In this document: positions 54,855 through 62,555 of the stretch, piece after piece
Layout of the letters: every line of letters begins with the position of its first letter
Numbering within the stretch: position 1 is the stretch's first letter
Origin: Deltaproteobacteria bacterium
GTDB lineage: Bacteria; Desulfobacterota_D; UBA1144; Nemesobacterales; JAJCZQ01
Length of the DNA: 64,000 nucleotides
Assembly (NCBI GenBank): GCA_029262335.1
Contig: JAJCZQ010000003.1
Span: 1 to 64,000 of the forward strand
Direction of reading: 5' to 3'
Notes under the pieces: model-generated
The model's input: the letters and a program-made list of their open reading frames with translations, nothing else
Databases searched by the model: none
What the model was told of the DNA's origin: nothing
Made by a program: the position numbers and the translations under genes

Positions 54855-55190
54855 ATGACAGGTAACAAAAACTTTGAAATAAGGGACGTGAGAGAAGGGA
54901 CAGGAATTTACCAGCCTGCTTTTATAGATGTTCTTATAGGCAATGTACTTGTAAAAGGGATTGAAGTATACCTCGATGATAATGAAAATCCCCGTATAAA
55001 ATTTCCAGTCCATGAAATTAAAACAAGGTACGGCATATCTGAGATTGAAATTGTCACAATTTCTAAGGAACTAAGGGAAAGTATAGTATCCGAACTTATG
55101 GATAATTTTGAAGAACAAATATGCCCAAAGTTAACTAATGGTATAAAACCCATAGAGAAGAATGGTTACCACGAATTTTTACCAAGATAA
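54855..55190 (+). CDS. SpoVG-like small protein
   Basis: 111 residues from ATG 54855, which has GGAGG at ideal spacing; an upstream in-frame ATG at 54822 lacks one. The pattern FEIRDVREGTGIYQPAFIDV, LIGNVLVKGIEVYLDDNENP, RIKFPVHEI then VTISKELRESIVSELMDNF resembles the SpoVG fold (short beta sheet, then helix), though distantly. SpoVG proteins bind nucleic acids and affect division and regulation. The assignment is tentative. Confidence 0.5.
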   Translation: MTGNKNFEIRDVREGTGIYQPAFIDVLIGNVLVKGIEVYLDDNENPRIKFPVHEIKTRYGISEIEIVTISKELRESIVSELMDNFEEQICPKLTNGIKPIEKNGYHEFLPR

Positions 55191-55284
55191 TTTACACTTA
55201 ATATATTTATTTCTTCTATTTACAAGAGCCTAACCGTAATTATTATAGAATTATATGATATAATTCTTTGTTCAGAGTTCTATT

Positions 55285-56466
55285 ATGGCAAATAACGGTA
55301 AAGGACAAAACATTAGATACGGCCCGGATATGAAGGTGCTGATAATAGGTGCCGGAGTAGCGGGACTTACACTTGCCGGTCTTCTTGAGAGAAGGGGGTT
55401 TACTCCAAGAGTTGTGGAGAGGGCACCTGCCTTTGGTAAGGTCGGTTATGTAATTGTAATCTGGCCCTCCGGGAGCAGGGTACTTAAAGGCCTCGGTGCT
55501 TATGAAAAACTGCTCGAAGAAGGCTGCCAGTTTACAAACTACTATATATCAAATTATAAGGGTGAGGTTATTAAGACCTATACAATTGACCCTGTTGCAG
55601 AGAAATACGGCCCGATTATAAGTATTTACCGTCCGGAACTAATAGATACCCTGATAGATGCTGTAAATCCCGAATTTATTAATATGAATATGACTGTTGA
55701 TAAGATCGACCAGGGCCCTGATACGGCCGAGGTGCATTTTAGTGACGGTTCAACCGAACAGTATGATCTGGTAATCGGCTGTGATGGAGTAAGGTCTAAA
55801 ACAAGGGAGCAGATATTCGGCCATATTCCACTTACCTACAGCGGTATGTCTGGATGGGGTTTCTGGATTGACCCCGATCTTTCAAAACCCGACGGTATCG
55901 TAGAGTACTGGGGTAAGGGCAAATTCATTGGTGTCTGGCCTACAAAGGGAAGGCTCTCGGTATTTACAAGTGTAAAGATGGAAGAAAAAACCGTAGATCC
56001 CGTTGACACCCGGATTGACCGGATTAAAGAATGTTTTAAAGAGTTTGGCGGTGTTGTTCCCGATATGCTGGATCAGTTAAATGACCCAAATGAAATATAC
56101 TATGATACATATAACGATATGCAGATAGACAGCTGGTCAAAGGGTAGGGTTGTGCTTGTTGGAGATTCTGCACATGCGATATTACCGAATGCCGGTGCCG
56201 GGGTCTCGATGGCAATGGAATCAGCAGCGGTTATAGCCGAAGAGCTTTGCAGGGCGGATTCAAAGTATGTTGAGCATGCTCTTAAACAGTATGAATCCAG
56301 AAGAAGGCCCAGGGTCAAAAAAGTACAGAACCAGTCTCGAATGATGGGTAAACTCGTATACTCCAACAGCAGTATTCTTTCCACTGCAAGGGACTATTTC
56401 CTTAAAGTGTATTCAAATGACCTGGTTTATAAATACTGGGACAGTATGTTAAAAGACCCTATTTGA
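55285..56466 (+). CDS. FAD-dependent monooxygenase
   Basis: A 393-residue class A flavoprotein hydroxylase. The FAD Rossmann is VLIIGAGVAGLTLAGLLERRG (about 19-39, with GxGxxG), the DG motif is GCDGVRSKTR, and the GD motif is VVLVGDSAHAILPNAGAG. Relatives hydroxylate aromatic or polyketide-like substrates or act in quinone metabolism; the substrate is not predictable. It is a single gene between the small proteins and htrA. Confidence 0.88.
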   Translation: MANNGKGQNIRYGPDMKVLIIGAGVAGLTLAGLLERRGFTPRVVERAPAFGKVGYVIVIWPSGSRVLKGLGAYEKLLEEGCQFTNYYISNYKGEVIKTYTIDPVAEKYGPIISIYRPELIDTLIDAVNPEFINMNMTVDKIDQGPDTAEVHFSDGSTEQYDLVIGCDGVRSKTREQIFGHIPLTYSGMSGWGFWIDPDLSKPDGIVEYWGKGKFIGVWPTKGRLSVFTSVKMEEKTVDPVDTRIDRIKECFKEFGGVVPDMLDQLNDPNEIYYDTYNDMQIDSWSKGRVVLVGDSAHAILPNAGAGVSMAMESAAVIAEELCRADSKYVEHALKQYESRRRPRVKKVQNQSRMMGKLVYSNSSILSTARDYFLKVYSNDLVYKYWDSMLKDPI

Positions 56467-56584
56467 AACATTTTCGAAATCCTGATGTTAAATAATTTAG
56501 TGGTTCAGATTAAAAGATTTACTAAATTGAAATACCAGACGAATCTTGTTCAATTATCAAAACATATACAAGGAGTATAAAAAG

Positions 56585-58000
56585 GTGCAAAGTCTTATTT
56601 TACGCTCATTTATTCTGTTTTTTGCAGTTTCTTCGGTACTGGCTATAGGCAGTGTTGATTCCCATTCACAGGTCAATGATCCCAAGTATTTATCAAGGCT
56701 TGTAAAGAGCCTTAGCCCTTCGGTTGTTAATATAAGTACTACAAGTGTTACTAAAAGCAGGGGTTTCGGATTTAACAGCCCCAATAACGATCCAAATGAC
56801 CCTTTTGAGCAGTTCTTTGACAGGTTCTTTGGTGAAAACAGCCAGCAAAGAGAGTTTAGGAGAAGGGGGCTCGGCTCGGGATTTATTATCAGTAAGGATG
56901 GATACATAATTACAAATAATCATGTTGTAAGAAAAGCAGATGAGATAAAGGTAATACTTGAAAATGAAGATGAGTATTCCGCAGTAATAATCGGGACCGA
57001 CCCCAAAACAGACCTGGCACTTCTTAAAATAAAACCAAAAACCTCACTTGTACCAGTAAAAATAGGTAATTCCTCTGCACTTGATATAGGTGACTGGGTA
57101 GTTGCAATTGGTAATCCATTTGGACTTGGCAATACCGTTACGGCAGGGATTGTGAGTGCTAAGGGCAGGTCACTTGGCCTGGGGGCTTACGATGATTTTA
57201 TTCAGACCGATGCGGCAATTAATCCCGGCAACAGCGGGGGGCCTTTATTTAATTTTAAGGGTGAAGTAATAGGAGTAAACACAGCTATCATAGCAGGCGG
57301 ACAGGGTATAGGGTTTGCAATCCCAATGAATATGGCCAACCGGATTGTTAATCAGCTTCAGGCAAGTGGTAAAGTGGTAAGAGGCTGGCTCGGGGTCCAT
57401 GTACAGCAGATAACTCCTGAAATCGAACAGGGCCTTAATCTGCCAAATGATAATGGTGCACTTATTTCTGATATAGCTCCGGACAGCCCGGCAGAAAAAG
57501 GCGGCTTAAAAAGAGGGGATGTGATAGTTGCAGTTAACAGTATGCAGATAATGGATGAAGACGATCTGCCAAAGTATGTAGCTAATCTTGCCCCGGGAAC
57601 TAAGGCAGATATTAAAATTATAAGAGACAATAAATATAAAACACTTGGCGTAAAACTCAGTGAATTTCCCGAACAGCAAAGCGTTAGTGCCGCTAAAAAA
57701 TCTACAAATAAAACTGATACCGCTATAGGGCTTATTGTGGATGAGATTACACCACAGATACAAAGAAGTTATAAATTAAAAGACAATAATGGTGTAATAG
57801 TAGTTAAGGTACTCCAGGGAAGTGCAGCACAGCAGGCCGGAATAAAAGCCGGGGACATTATACTTGAAGCCAACAGGAAAAAGATCAGGAATGTACAGGA
57901 TATTGAAAACGAATTTTCCAAACTTACCAAAGGGACTTCAGTGCTTCTTTTAATAAACAGGGCGAACCAGACAATATATGTAGGTTTAAAATACAGTTAG
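56585..58000 (+). CDS. HtrA/DegP-type periplasmic serine protease
   Basis: A 471-residue trypsin-like protease with signal sequence (about 1-29) and two PDZ domains (about 265-355 and 375-470). The catalytic triad is H113 (ITNNHVV), D143 (PKTDLAL) and S217 (NPGNSGGP). It degrades or refolds damaged envelope proteins. I start at GTG 56585, with AAGGAG upstream; an in-frame TTG at 56546 is inside a poor context and would add 13 residues before the signal peptide. ridA follows 10 bp later. Confidence 0.93.
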   Translation: MQSLILRSFILFFAVSSVLAIGSVDSHSQVNDPKYLSRLVKSLSPSVVNISTTSVTKSRGFGFNSPNNDPNDPFEQFFDRFFGENSQQREFRRRGLGSGFIISKDGYIITNNHVVRKADEIKVILENEDEYSAVIIGTDPKTDLALLKIKPKTSLVPVKIGNSSALDIGDWVVAIGNPFGLGNTVTAGIVSAKGRSLGLGAYDDFIQTDAAINPGNSGGPLFNFKGEVIGVNTAIIAGGQGIGFAIPMNMANRIVNQLQASGKVVRGWLGVHVQQITPEIEQGLNLPNDNGALISDIAPDSPAEKGGLKRGDVIVAVNSMQIMDEDDLPKYVANLAPGTKADIKIIRDNKYKTLGVKLSEFPEQQSVSAAKKSTNKTDTAIGLIVDEITPQIQRSYKLKDNNGVIVVKVLQGSAAQQAGIKAGDIILEANRKKIRNVQDIENEFSKLTKGTSVLLLINRANQTIYVGLKYS

Positions 58001-58010
58001 AAGGTGAACA

Positions 58011-58472
58011 TTGAATATAGAAGATAAATTAAAAGAACTAGATATTTTACTGCCTGAAATTGCAACGCCGCTCGGATCATACAGGCCATGCGTTGTATCC
58101 GGCAACCACATATATGTATCAGGGCAGCTGCCTTTAAAAGAAGGGGAGTTATTATCTAAAGGCATAGTTGGAGATGATGTATCTCTCGAAGAAGCTGTGG
58201 AAGCAGCAAGACTATGTGCAATTAATTCACTTGCCGTACTTAAAAATGAGACCGGGGATTTAAACAAAATTAAAAAGATTGTAAAGGTAACCGGCTATGT
58301 CGCAAGCTCCGGGAATTTTTATAAACAGGCTGATGTTATTAACGGCGCTTCAAATCTTTATTTTGATGTTTTTGGGGAAAAGGGAGCTCATGCAAGGGCC
58401 GCAGTTGGTGTATACAAACTTCCCATAAATGCGCCCGTAGAAGTAGATTTAATTGCAGAAATTGCTACATAA
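58011..58472 (+). CDS. RidA family protein
   Basis: A 153-residue RidA (YjgF/YER057c) protein. GDxxxSGQLPLKEGELLSKG, AINSLAVLKNETGDL and KGAHARAAVGVYKLPINAPVEVDLIAE hold the active-site region including the arginine that binds imine/enamine intermediates. It deaminates reactive enamines and protects PLP enzymes. The start is a TTG at 58011 with AGAAGG upstream, 10 bp after htrA. Confidence 0.9.
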   Translation: MNIEDKLKELDILLPEIATPLGSYRPCVVSGNHIYVSGQLPLKEGELLSKGIVGDDVSLEEAVEAARLCAINSLAVLKNETGDLNKIKKIVKVTGYVASSGNFYKQADVINGASNLYFDVFGEKGAHARAAVGVYKLPINAPVEVDLIAEIAT

Positions 58473-58486
58473 GAAATAATTATCCA

Positions 58487-59227
58487 ATGATAAATATATA
58501 CATTTATCAGGACGAGCCGTCCAAGTCCGTTGATATCGACCGGATATCACAATTCCTTAATACTTTTAAATTTGAAACTGAAATAAGAGACAACCTCATT
58601 GATCCCGCTGATAAAGATTTTTCAGATTATCTGGGTTCAATAAAAATCAAAGATATTGAAGTACCTTTAGACAAAAGACATAATGCAGAGACATTAATTA
58701 TGCCTTCACAAAATTCAGGCGAAGTAAGAGAAAACTTTTATGACGGATTCTGGCTACAGCGAAAGCTTGCTTCATATTTATATTTAAATTATCCTGACGA
58801 AAAAACTGACGACTGTCTTCATATAGTGCTTACCGGGAAACTATTCGGGACTTTTGGTACAAGAAGATATCACGCAAGAGTGCTTCTTGCCGGAGAGCCA
58901 TGCCTGCTTTCAACTTCGGGGATTGTGGAAGCACCTGCAAGACCGAGGGAGTACTATTTTGCCAAAGCAAAATTCCTGGCCGAAGGCATGGATTTGTCAG
59001 AGCTGGATGATGTATTTAAGGGAAGTTTCGTGGAGTATGACAGTCCTCTTATCACTGATATCCTATGCTCGTATATTCTTCAGCTCGTAAGATACAGGTA
59101 TACAGGGGAACCATTCTGCTCAAGTGATAAATGCTGCATGTATAACTCTCACTGGCAGAAAGATGTCCTGGATTTACAGTATAAAAAAGATATGTGTGTT
59201 GAATGCTCTAAAATTCTGAAGATTTAG
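58487..59227 (+). CDS. archaemetzincin-like protein without HExxH (DUF6775-like)
   Basis: A 246-residue protein containing LHIVLTGKLFGTFG and CLLSTSGIVEAPARPREYYF, resembling proteins annotated as putative metallopeptidases. Its C-terminus carries C211-x4-C216-x-M218-x18-C237-x2-C240 and a G207 four residues before C211, which fits the archaemetzincin consensus HExxHxxGx3C-x4-C-x-M-x17-CxxC in register. But the positions of the three zinc histidines and the catalytic glutamate hold L200, V201, R204 and F210. The structural zinc site seems kept and the catalytic one lost. It starts 14 bp after ridA with no Shine-Dalgarno. Confidence 0.6.
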   Translation: MINIYIYQDEPSKSVDIDRISQFLNTFKFETEIRDNLIDPADKDFSDYLGSIKIKDIEVPLDKRHNAETLIMPSQNSGEVRENFYDGFWLQRKLASYLYLNYPDEKTDDCLHIVLTGKLFGTFGTRRYHARVLLAGEPCLLSTSGIVEAPARPREYYFAKAKFLAEGMDLSELDDVFKGSFVEYDSPLITDILCSYILQLVRYRYTGEPFCSSDKCCMYNSHWQKDVLDLQYKKDMCVECSKILKI

Positions 59228-60030
59228 TCCATATCTTCAAGAATATTTATAGCAACTTCGGCTGCTCTTTTTCCTGAAAGAAGCATTCCGCCAAATGTTG
59301 GCCCCATTCTTGGCAGTCCGAATGTAGTGTTTACTGACATTCCGCATGCGATCAGTCCGGGATGTACTTCCTGTGTGTATTCAACAAGTGCTTCTTCCGA
59401 TTTTTCTACCCACATTGAACCGTGTCCGGGAAGTTTTTTATAAAGTCCCTGCTGTGAAAGTCTTGATACGCAGTAAGCGTCATGACCTGTCGCATCAATT
59501 ACAAGCTTGGATTCAATAGCAATTGGGTCAAGGCAAGTAATTTCTTTTGGCATGTTTGCAATCGGGGTCCAGTTAATTACGATCCCTGCAACACGTCCGT
59601 TTTCCCTGATTACAAGGTCATCAAACATTGTCATATTTCTGATTACTGCCCCTGATTCACATGCAGTTGCAATAAGTTTGGAACATGCATAAGGGCCGTC
59701 TGATACAAAAAGGCCGTCTGATACTTCTTCATATGGTACTTCAATCTCGTCAAGTACAGTCTGACCCGGGGCCCTGACTGTTACCTTATTCATTAAATAA
59801 CCACCTATCCAGAAACCGCCGCCCAGGTAGTTCATTCTTTCTACAAGTAGTACTTTATATTTTTTCTTTGCAATATCTTTTGCCGCTACAAGTCCGCTTG
59901 GTCCGGCACCTACAATTATTACATCACTATCAATATATTCGGTAAACTCTTTGGAGAATCCTTCAACAATCGCACGTGTTACCTCTTTTTCTCCTACTGG
60001 GGCAAATTCTATTTTTTTATTATCAGGCAT
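59224..60030 (-). CDS. thi4: Thi4-type thiazole synthase with sulfur-donor cysteine
   Basis: A 268-residue Thi4 that builds the ADP-thiazole moiety of thiamine from NAD and glycine. FAD/NAD motif IIVGAGPSGLVAAKDIAKKK (38-57), GGGFWIGGY, and the C-terminal NTTFGLPRMGPTFGGMLLSG are typical. At the sulfur-donor position, ENGRVAGIVINWT is followed in register by KEITCLDPIAIE with C166 (59533-59535), matching the yeast C205 position. Most archaeal and anaerobic bacterial Thi4 proteins have histidine there and use free sulfide. A Shine-Dalgarno (GGAGG) precedes the ATG. No TPP riboswitch is visible upstream. Confidence 0.9.
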   Translation of the reverse strand: MPDNKKIEFAPVGEKEVTRAIVEGFSKEFTEYIDSDVIIVGAGPSGLVAAKDIAKKKYKVLLVERMNYLGGGFWIGGYLMNKVTVRAPGQTVLDEIEVPYEEVSDGLFVSDGPYACSKLIATACESGAVIRNMTMFDDLVIRENGRVAGIVINWTPIANMPKEITCLDPIAIESKLVIDATGHDAYCVSRLSQQGLYKKLPGHGSMWVEKSEEALVEYTQEVHPGLIACGMSVNTTFGLPRMGPTFGGMLLSGKRAAEVAINILEDMD

Positions 60031-60204
60031 CTGATTTTTTCCTCCGAATTTTTAAAAGCTCTTTACTTTATCACACAGCAGTTATACGTCAATATTATTA
60101 GGTTGTTTGATATTGAAAATTAAAAAAAATGCTGGAAAAATTTTAATAAATCAGTAATTTTAGAATTACTGGCTTAAAAATAATACCAAAGGAATATTAT
60201 CTTC

Positions 60205-61029
60205 ATGAATAAATTATCATTAATATTTATCCAGATTTTTCTGGCATTAATACTTTTCACAGGGACTTCATACTCAGGAATTGTTATGGAACAGATGAGA
60301 TATGAATTAAAATCACCGGATAAAAAAGACAAGGGTGTTCTCCTGATTCAGGACAACAAAATGCTTTTTAAAGATACTACTAACAATGTTTCTACTTTGT
60401 TTGATTTTGACCGTGACCAGATGATAGTGCTTGACCACAACAACCAGACATTTACCGTGATTGATCCGCAGGAATTTGTAAAAGCGGTTGAAGAATACAC
60501 AAAAAAAGCAGAAGAAATGCGCAAAAAACATCTAGAGAGCCTTCCTCCCGAACAGCGCGAAATGGTTGAAAAGCTCATAAAGGAACGGGAACAGGAATCC
60601 GGTAAAAACACAACCGGGAAAATTGTAATCAGCATAAAAAATTCAGAGGTATCGGAAGACATATCAGGTTACAAGGCAAGTAAGTACGAAGTTTTTCATA
60701 ATGATAAGTTAAATGAAGAACTCTGGCTTACAAATGACCTTGATATACAGAAGGAACTTGACCTTGAAAAGATGTCCAACCTCATGACAGAGTTCAAAAA
60801 AGTAAACAAGAGGCTTGGGGATGATACGGTAGTAAATGAGGACGCATTTATTAACCTGTTTGCAAACGGCGGCTTCCCGCTTAAGACTGTAGACCGGTCT
60901 TTTGGAGAGACGGTATATATTGAAGAGGTTGTGGATATTAAAAAAGAGGATATTCCTAAAGAAAACTTTAAACTTCCATCAGGATACAAGGAAAAATCAG
61001 TTAATGAACTGTTAAAGGGTGCTTTTTAA
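60205..61029 (+). CDS. exported DUF4412/LolA-like protein
   Basis: A 274-residue secreted protein: signal peptide (about 1-24, cleaved near SYSG), then a DUF4412-type region with KGVLLIQDNKMLFKDTTNN, VLDHNNQTFTVIDPQEF, a charged helix (FVKAVEEYTKKAEEMRKKHL) and ISGYKASKYEVFHNDKLNEELWL. Such domains resemble the lipoprotein chaperone LolA fold; the role is unknown. It converges with rplI, and its stop lies in an AT-rich hairpin (61009-61032). Confidence 0.7.
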   Translation: MNKLSLIFIQIFLALILFTGTSYSGIVMEQMRYELKSPDKKDKGVLLIQDNKMLFKDTTNNVSTLFDFDRDQMIVLDHNNQTFTVIDPQEFVKAVEEYTKKAEEMRKKHLESLPPEQREMVEKLIKEREQESGKNTTGKIVISIKNSEVSEDISGYKASKYEVFHNDKLNEELWLTNDLDIQKELDLEKMSNLMTEFKKVNKRLGDDTVVNEDAFINLFANGGFPLKTVDRSFGETVYIEEVVDIKKEDIPKENFKLPSGYKEKSVNELLKGAF

Positions 61030-61032
61030 CAG
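61009..61032. terminator. AT-rich hairpin between convergent DUF4412 gene and rplI
   Basis: CTGTTAAA (61009-61016) and TTTAACAG (61025-61032) form a perfect 8-bp inverted repeat with an 8-nt loop, containing the DUF4412 stop (61027-61029) and lying 10 bp from the rplI stop. It may be a shared weak terminator. Confidence 0.35.
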
Positions 61033-61042
61033 TCCATTAAGA

Positions 61043-61492
61043 TTATTCTTCTTCTTTAACAACATCAAGTTTGATGTTGGCTGTGACTTCTGGGTGAAGC
61101 TTTACAGGAATGTCATAATTTCCAAGAGTCTTAATTGCTTCGGACAGTAAAATTGTTTTCCTGTCTACTTCATAACCCTTTTCTTTAAGAGCGTCTGATA
61201 TGTTCTGGGTTGTAACGGAACCAAAAAGTTTATCTTCCTCGCCAGCTTTTACCGCGATAGAAATTTCAACTGTGTTTAAAGTGTCTGCAATTGCCTGTGC
61301 ATCTTCGACAATCTTGGCATCTTTCAGCTTAAGGGAGTTTAACCTGCTTTCCCAGGCTTTAATGTTATGATCTGTTGCCCTTAGAGCAAGTTTCTTGGGT
61401 AAAAGGAAATTCCTGGCAAGCCCGTTTTTAACTTCTTTTACATCACCGCGCTTTCCTATGTTTTCTATGTTGTCCAGTAAGAGTACTTTCAT
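61043..61492 (-). CDS. rplI: 50S ribosomal protein L9
   Basis: A 149-residue L9. MKVLLLDNIENIGKRGDVKEVKNGLARNFLLP spans the N-terminal domain and its start of the long connecting helix; the C-terminal domain contains FGSVTTQNISDAL and IKTLGNYDIPVKLHPEV. GAGG precedes the ATG. It is the last gene of the rpsF-rpsR-rplI operon, 23 bp after rpsR. Confidence 0.97.
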   Translation of the reverse strand: MKVLLLDNIENIGKRGDVKEVKNGLARNFLLPKKLALRATDHNIKAWESRLNSLKLKDAKIVEDAQAIADTLNTVEISIAVKAGEEDKLFGSVTTQNISDALKEKGYEVDRKTILLSEAIKTLGNYDIPVKLHPEVTANIKLDVVKEEE

Positions 61493-61515
61493 TGTTTTAA
61501 CCTCTTTTTATGATA

Positions 61516-61752
61516 CTAGTGCAATACTGTGTATGGAAGCAATGCCATAAAACGTGCTCTTTTAACTGCTACAGCAACCTTGGCCTGCTCTTTCGAATTC
61601 AGTCCGGTACTTCTGCGGGGCTGAATTTTTTTCCTTTCAGTTATAAACTGAGACATTAATTCAACATCTTTATAATCTATTTTTTTGCCTTCTTTTGCAA
61701 GATTACGGGCCCTTCTTTTTTTAACAAAAAACTTTTTCCCTGATCTTTCCAT
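61516..61752 (-). CDS. rpsR: 30S ribosomal protein S18
   Basis: A 78-residue S18. [36 protein letters not shown] is the rRNA-binding core; the zinc cysteines found in one S18 paralog class are absent. S18 binds 16S rRNA with S6, encoded just upstream (2 bp gap). Confidence 0.97.
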   Translation of the reverse strand: MERSGKKFFVKKRRARNLAKEGKKIDYKDVELMSQFITERKKIQPRRSTGLNSKEQAKVAVAVKRARFMALLPYTVLH

Positions 61753-61754
61753 TT

Positions 61755-62396
61755 TTATTTTTCGCCTCCACTTTCTTTATCATCTGTGCTGCTTAGTGGT
61801 GGAGCAGCTGTAAAACCTGAAGAACTGTCTGATGCTGAATTATCTTCTTCAGGAGCACTCTCCGGCGGTGTCTCCGTTTTTGGAGTACTTTCGGGAGCAG
61901 GTGCACTTTCTTTAGCCGGTGTATCTGCAGGTGCTGCACTTGGAGCCTCCGGTGTACTTTCTGCTTTAGGGCTGGCTGCAGCAGGAGCACTTGGTGGGGT
62001 GCTTGGTGCAGGTGCGCTCGGAGCAGCGGGCGTACTTTCCTTTGGAGTTGCTTTAGGAGCAGCAGGTGCGGGAGTATCAGCAGCTTTTGCCGATGGTTCC
62101 TCTATACTTACCGTCATAAATCTTAAAACATCTACGTTATGAAATGCAAGATGCTTTTCAATGTTGGCAATTACATTAGGTAATGCCTTGAATTCAACTA
62201 TGTAGTAAGTTCCCCTGGTGTAATCGTCTATGGGGTAAGCAAGGTCTCTTTCAGCCCATTTCTCGTCTCTGGTTATTTCACCTTCACCCGAGTTTATAGC
62301 TTTGGTTACCTTGTCCTGAATTATTGTAAGATCATCCGAATTTATGTCGGGCCTTACCAAATATAAAGTTTCGTAATAATTTGGCTGTATCGCCAT
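61755..62396 (-). CDS. rpsF: 30S ribosomal protein S6 with long Ala/Pro/Ser tail
   Basis: A 213-residue S6. Residues 1-100 are a normal S6 domain ([37 protein letters not shown]). Residues from about 101 to 213 are a low-complexity extension rich in Ala, Pro, Ser, Thr and Glu, roughly doubling the usual length. E. coli S6 also has a short acidic tail (polyglutamylated by RimK), but this is much longer. The start is ATG 62394-62396 with AGGAGG before it; the open frame extends to 62447 without one. Confidence 0.95.
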   Translation of the reverse strand: MAIQPNYYETLYLVRPDINSDDLTIIQDKVTKAINSGEGEITRDEKWAERDLAYPIDDYTRGTYYIVEFKALPNVIANIEKHLAFHNVDVLRFMTVSIEEPSAKAADTPAPAAPKATPKESTPAAPSAPAPSTPPSAPAAASPKAESTPEAPSAAPADTPAKESAPAPESTPKTETPPESAPEEDNSASDSSSGFTAAPPLSSTDDKESGGEK

Positions 62397-62421
62397 TTTT
62401 ACCTCCTGCCTTGGACTTTTG

Positions 62422-62442
62422 ACCCTGGGCCTATCCCAGAGT
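62422..62442 (-). promoter_or_regulatory. hairpin in the rpsF leader
   Basis: In the minus-strand leader, an 8-bp stem (one G-U pair) with a 5-nt loop forms from 62435-62442 and 62422-62429, about 25 nt before the rpsF ATG. S6:S18 complexes are known to regulate rpsF operons through leader hairpins; this is a candidate, without a checked match to that motif. Confidence 0.4.
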
Positions 62443-62555
62443 GACAAATCGATAAATAAAGGACTAGTATATTAACACAACTATTTGATTTTAAAACAAT
62501 ATTTAATAATGCAGGATAAGGCCTCACACCTTATCCCGCAGATTGTTATTTTTGA

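Noticed and set aside
60031-60204. TPP riboswitch upstream of thi4
   Set aside because: No CUGAGA or ACCUGA-type core motifs are visible in the thi4 leader.
61786-62142. Plus-strand open frame of 118 Ala/Gly-rich residues
   Set aside because: It is the antisense of the repetitive S6 tail; the composition mirrors the rpsF codons and there is no Shine-Dalgarno.
62397-62447. N-terminal extension of S6
   Set aside because: It contains the Shine-Dalgarno and the leader hairpin, and S6 normally starts at the later ATG.
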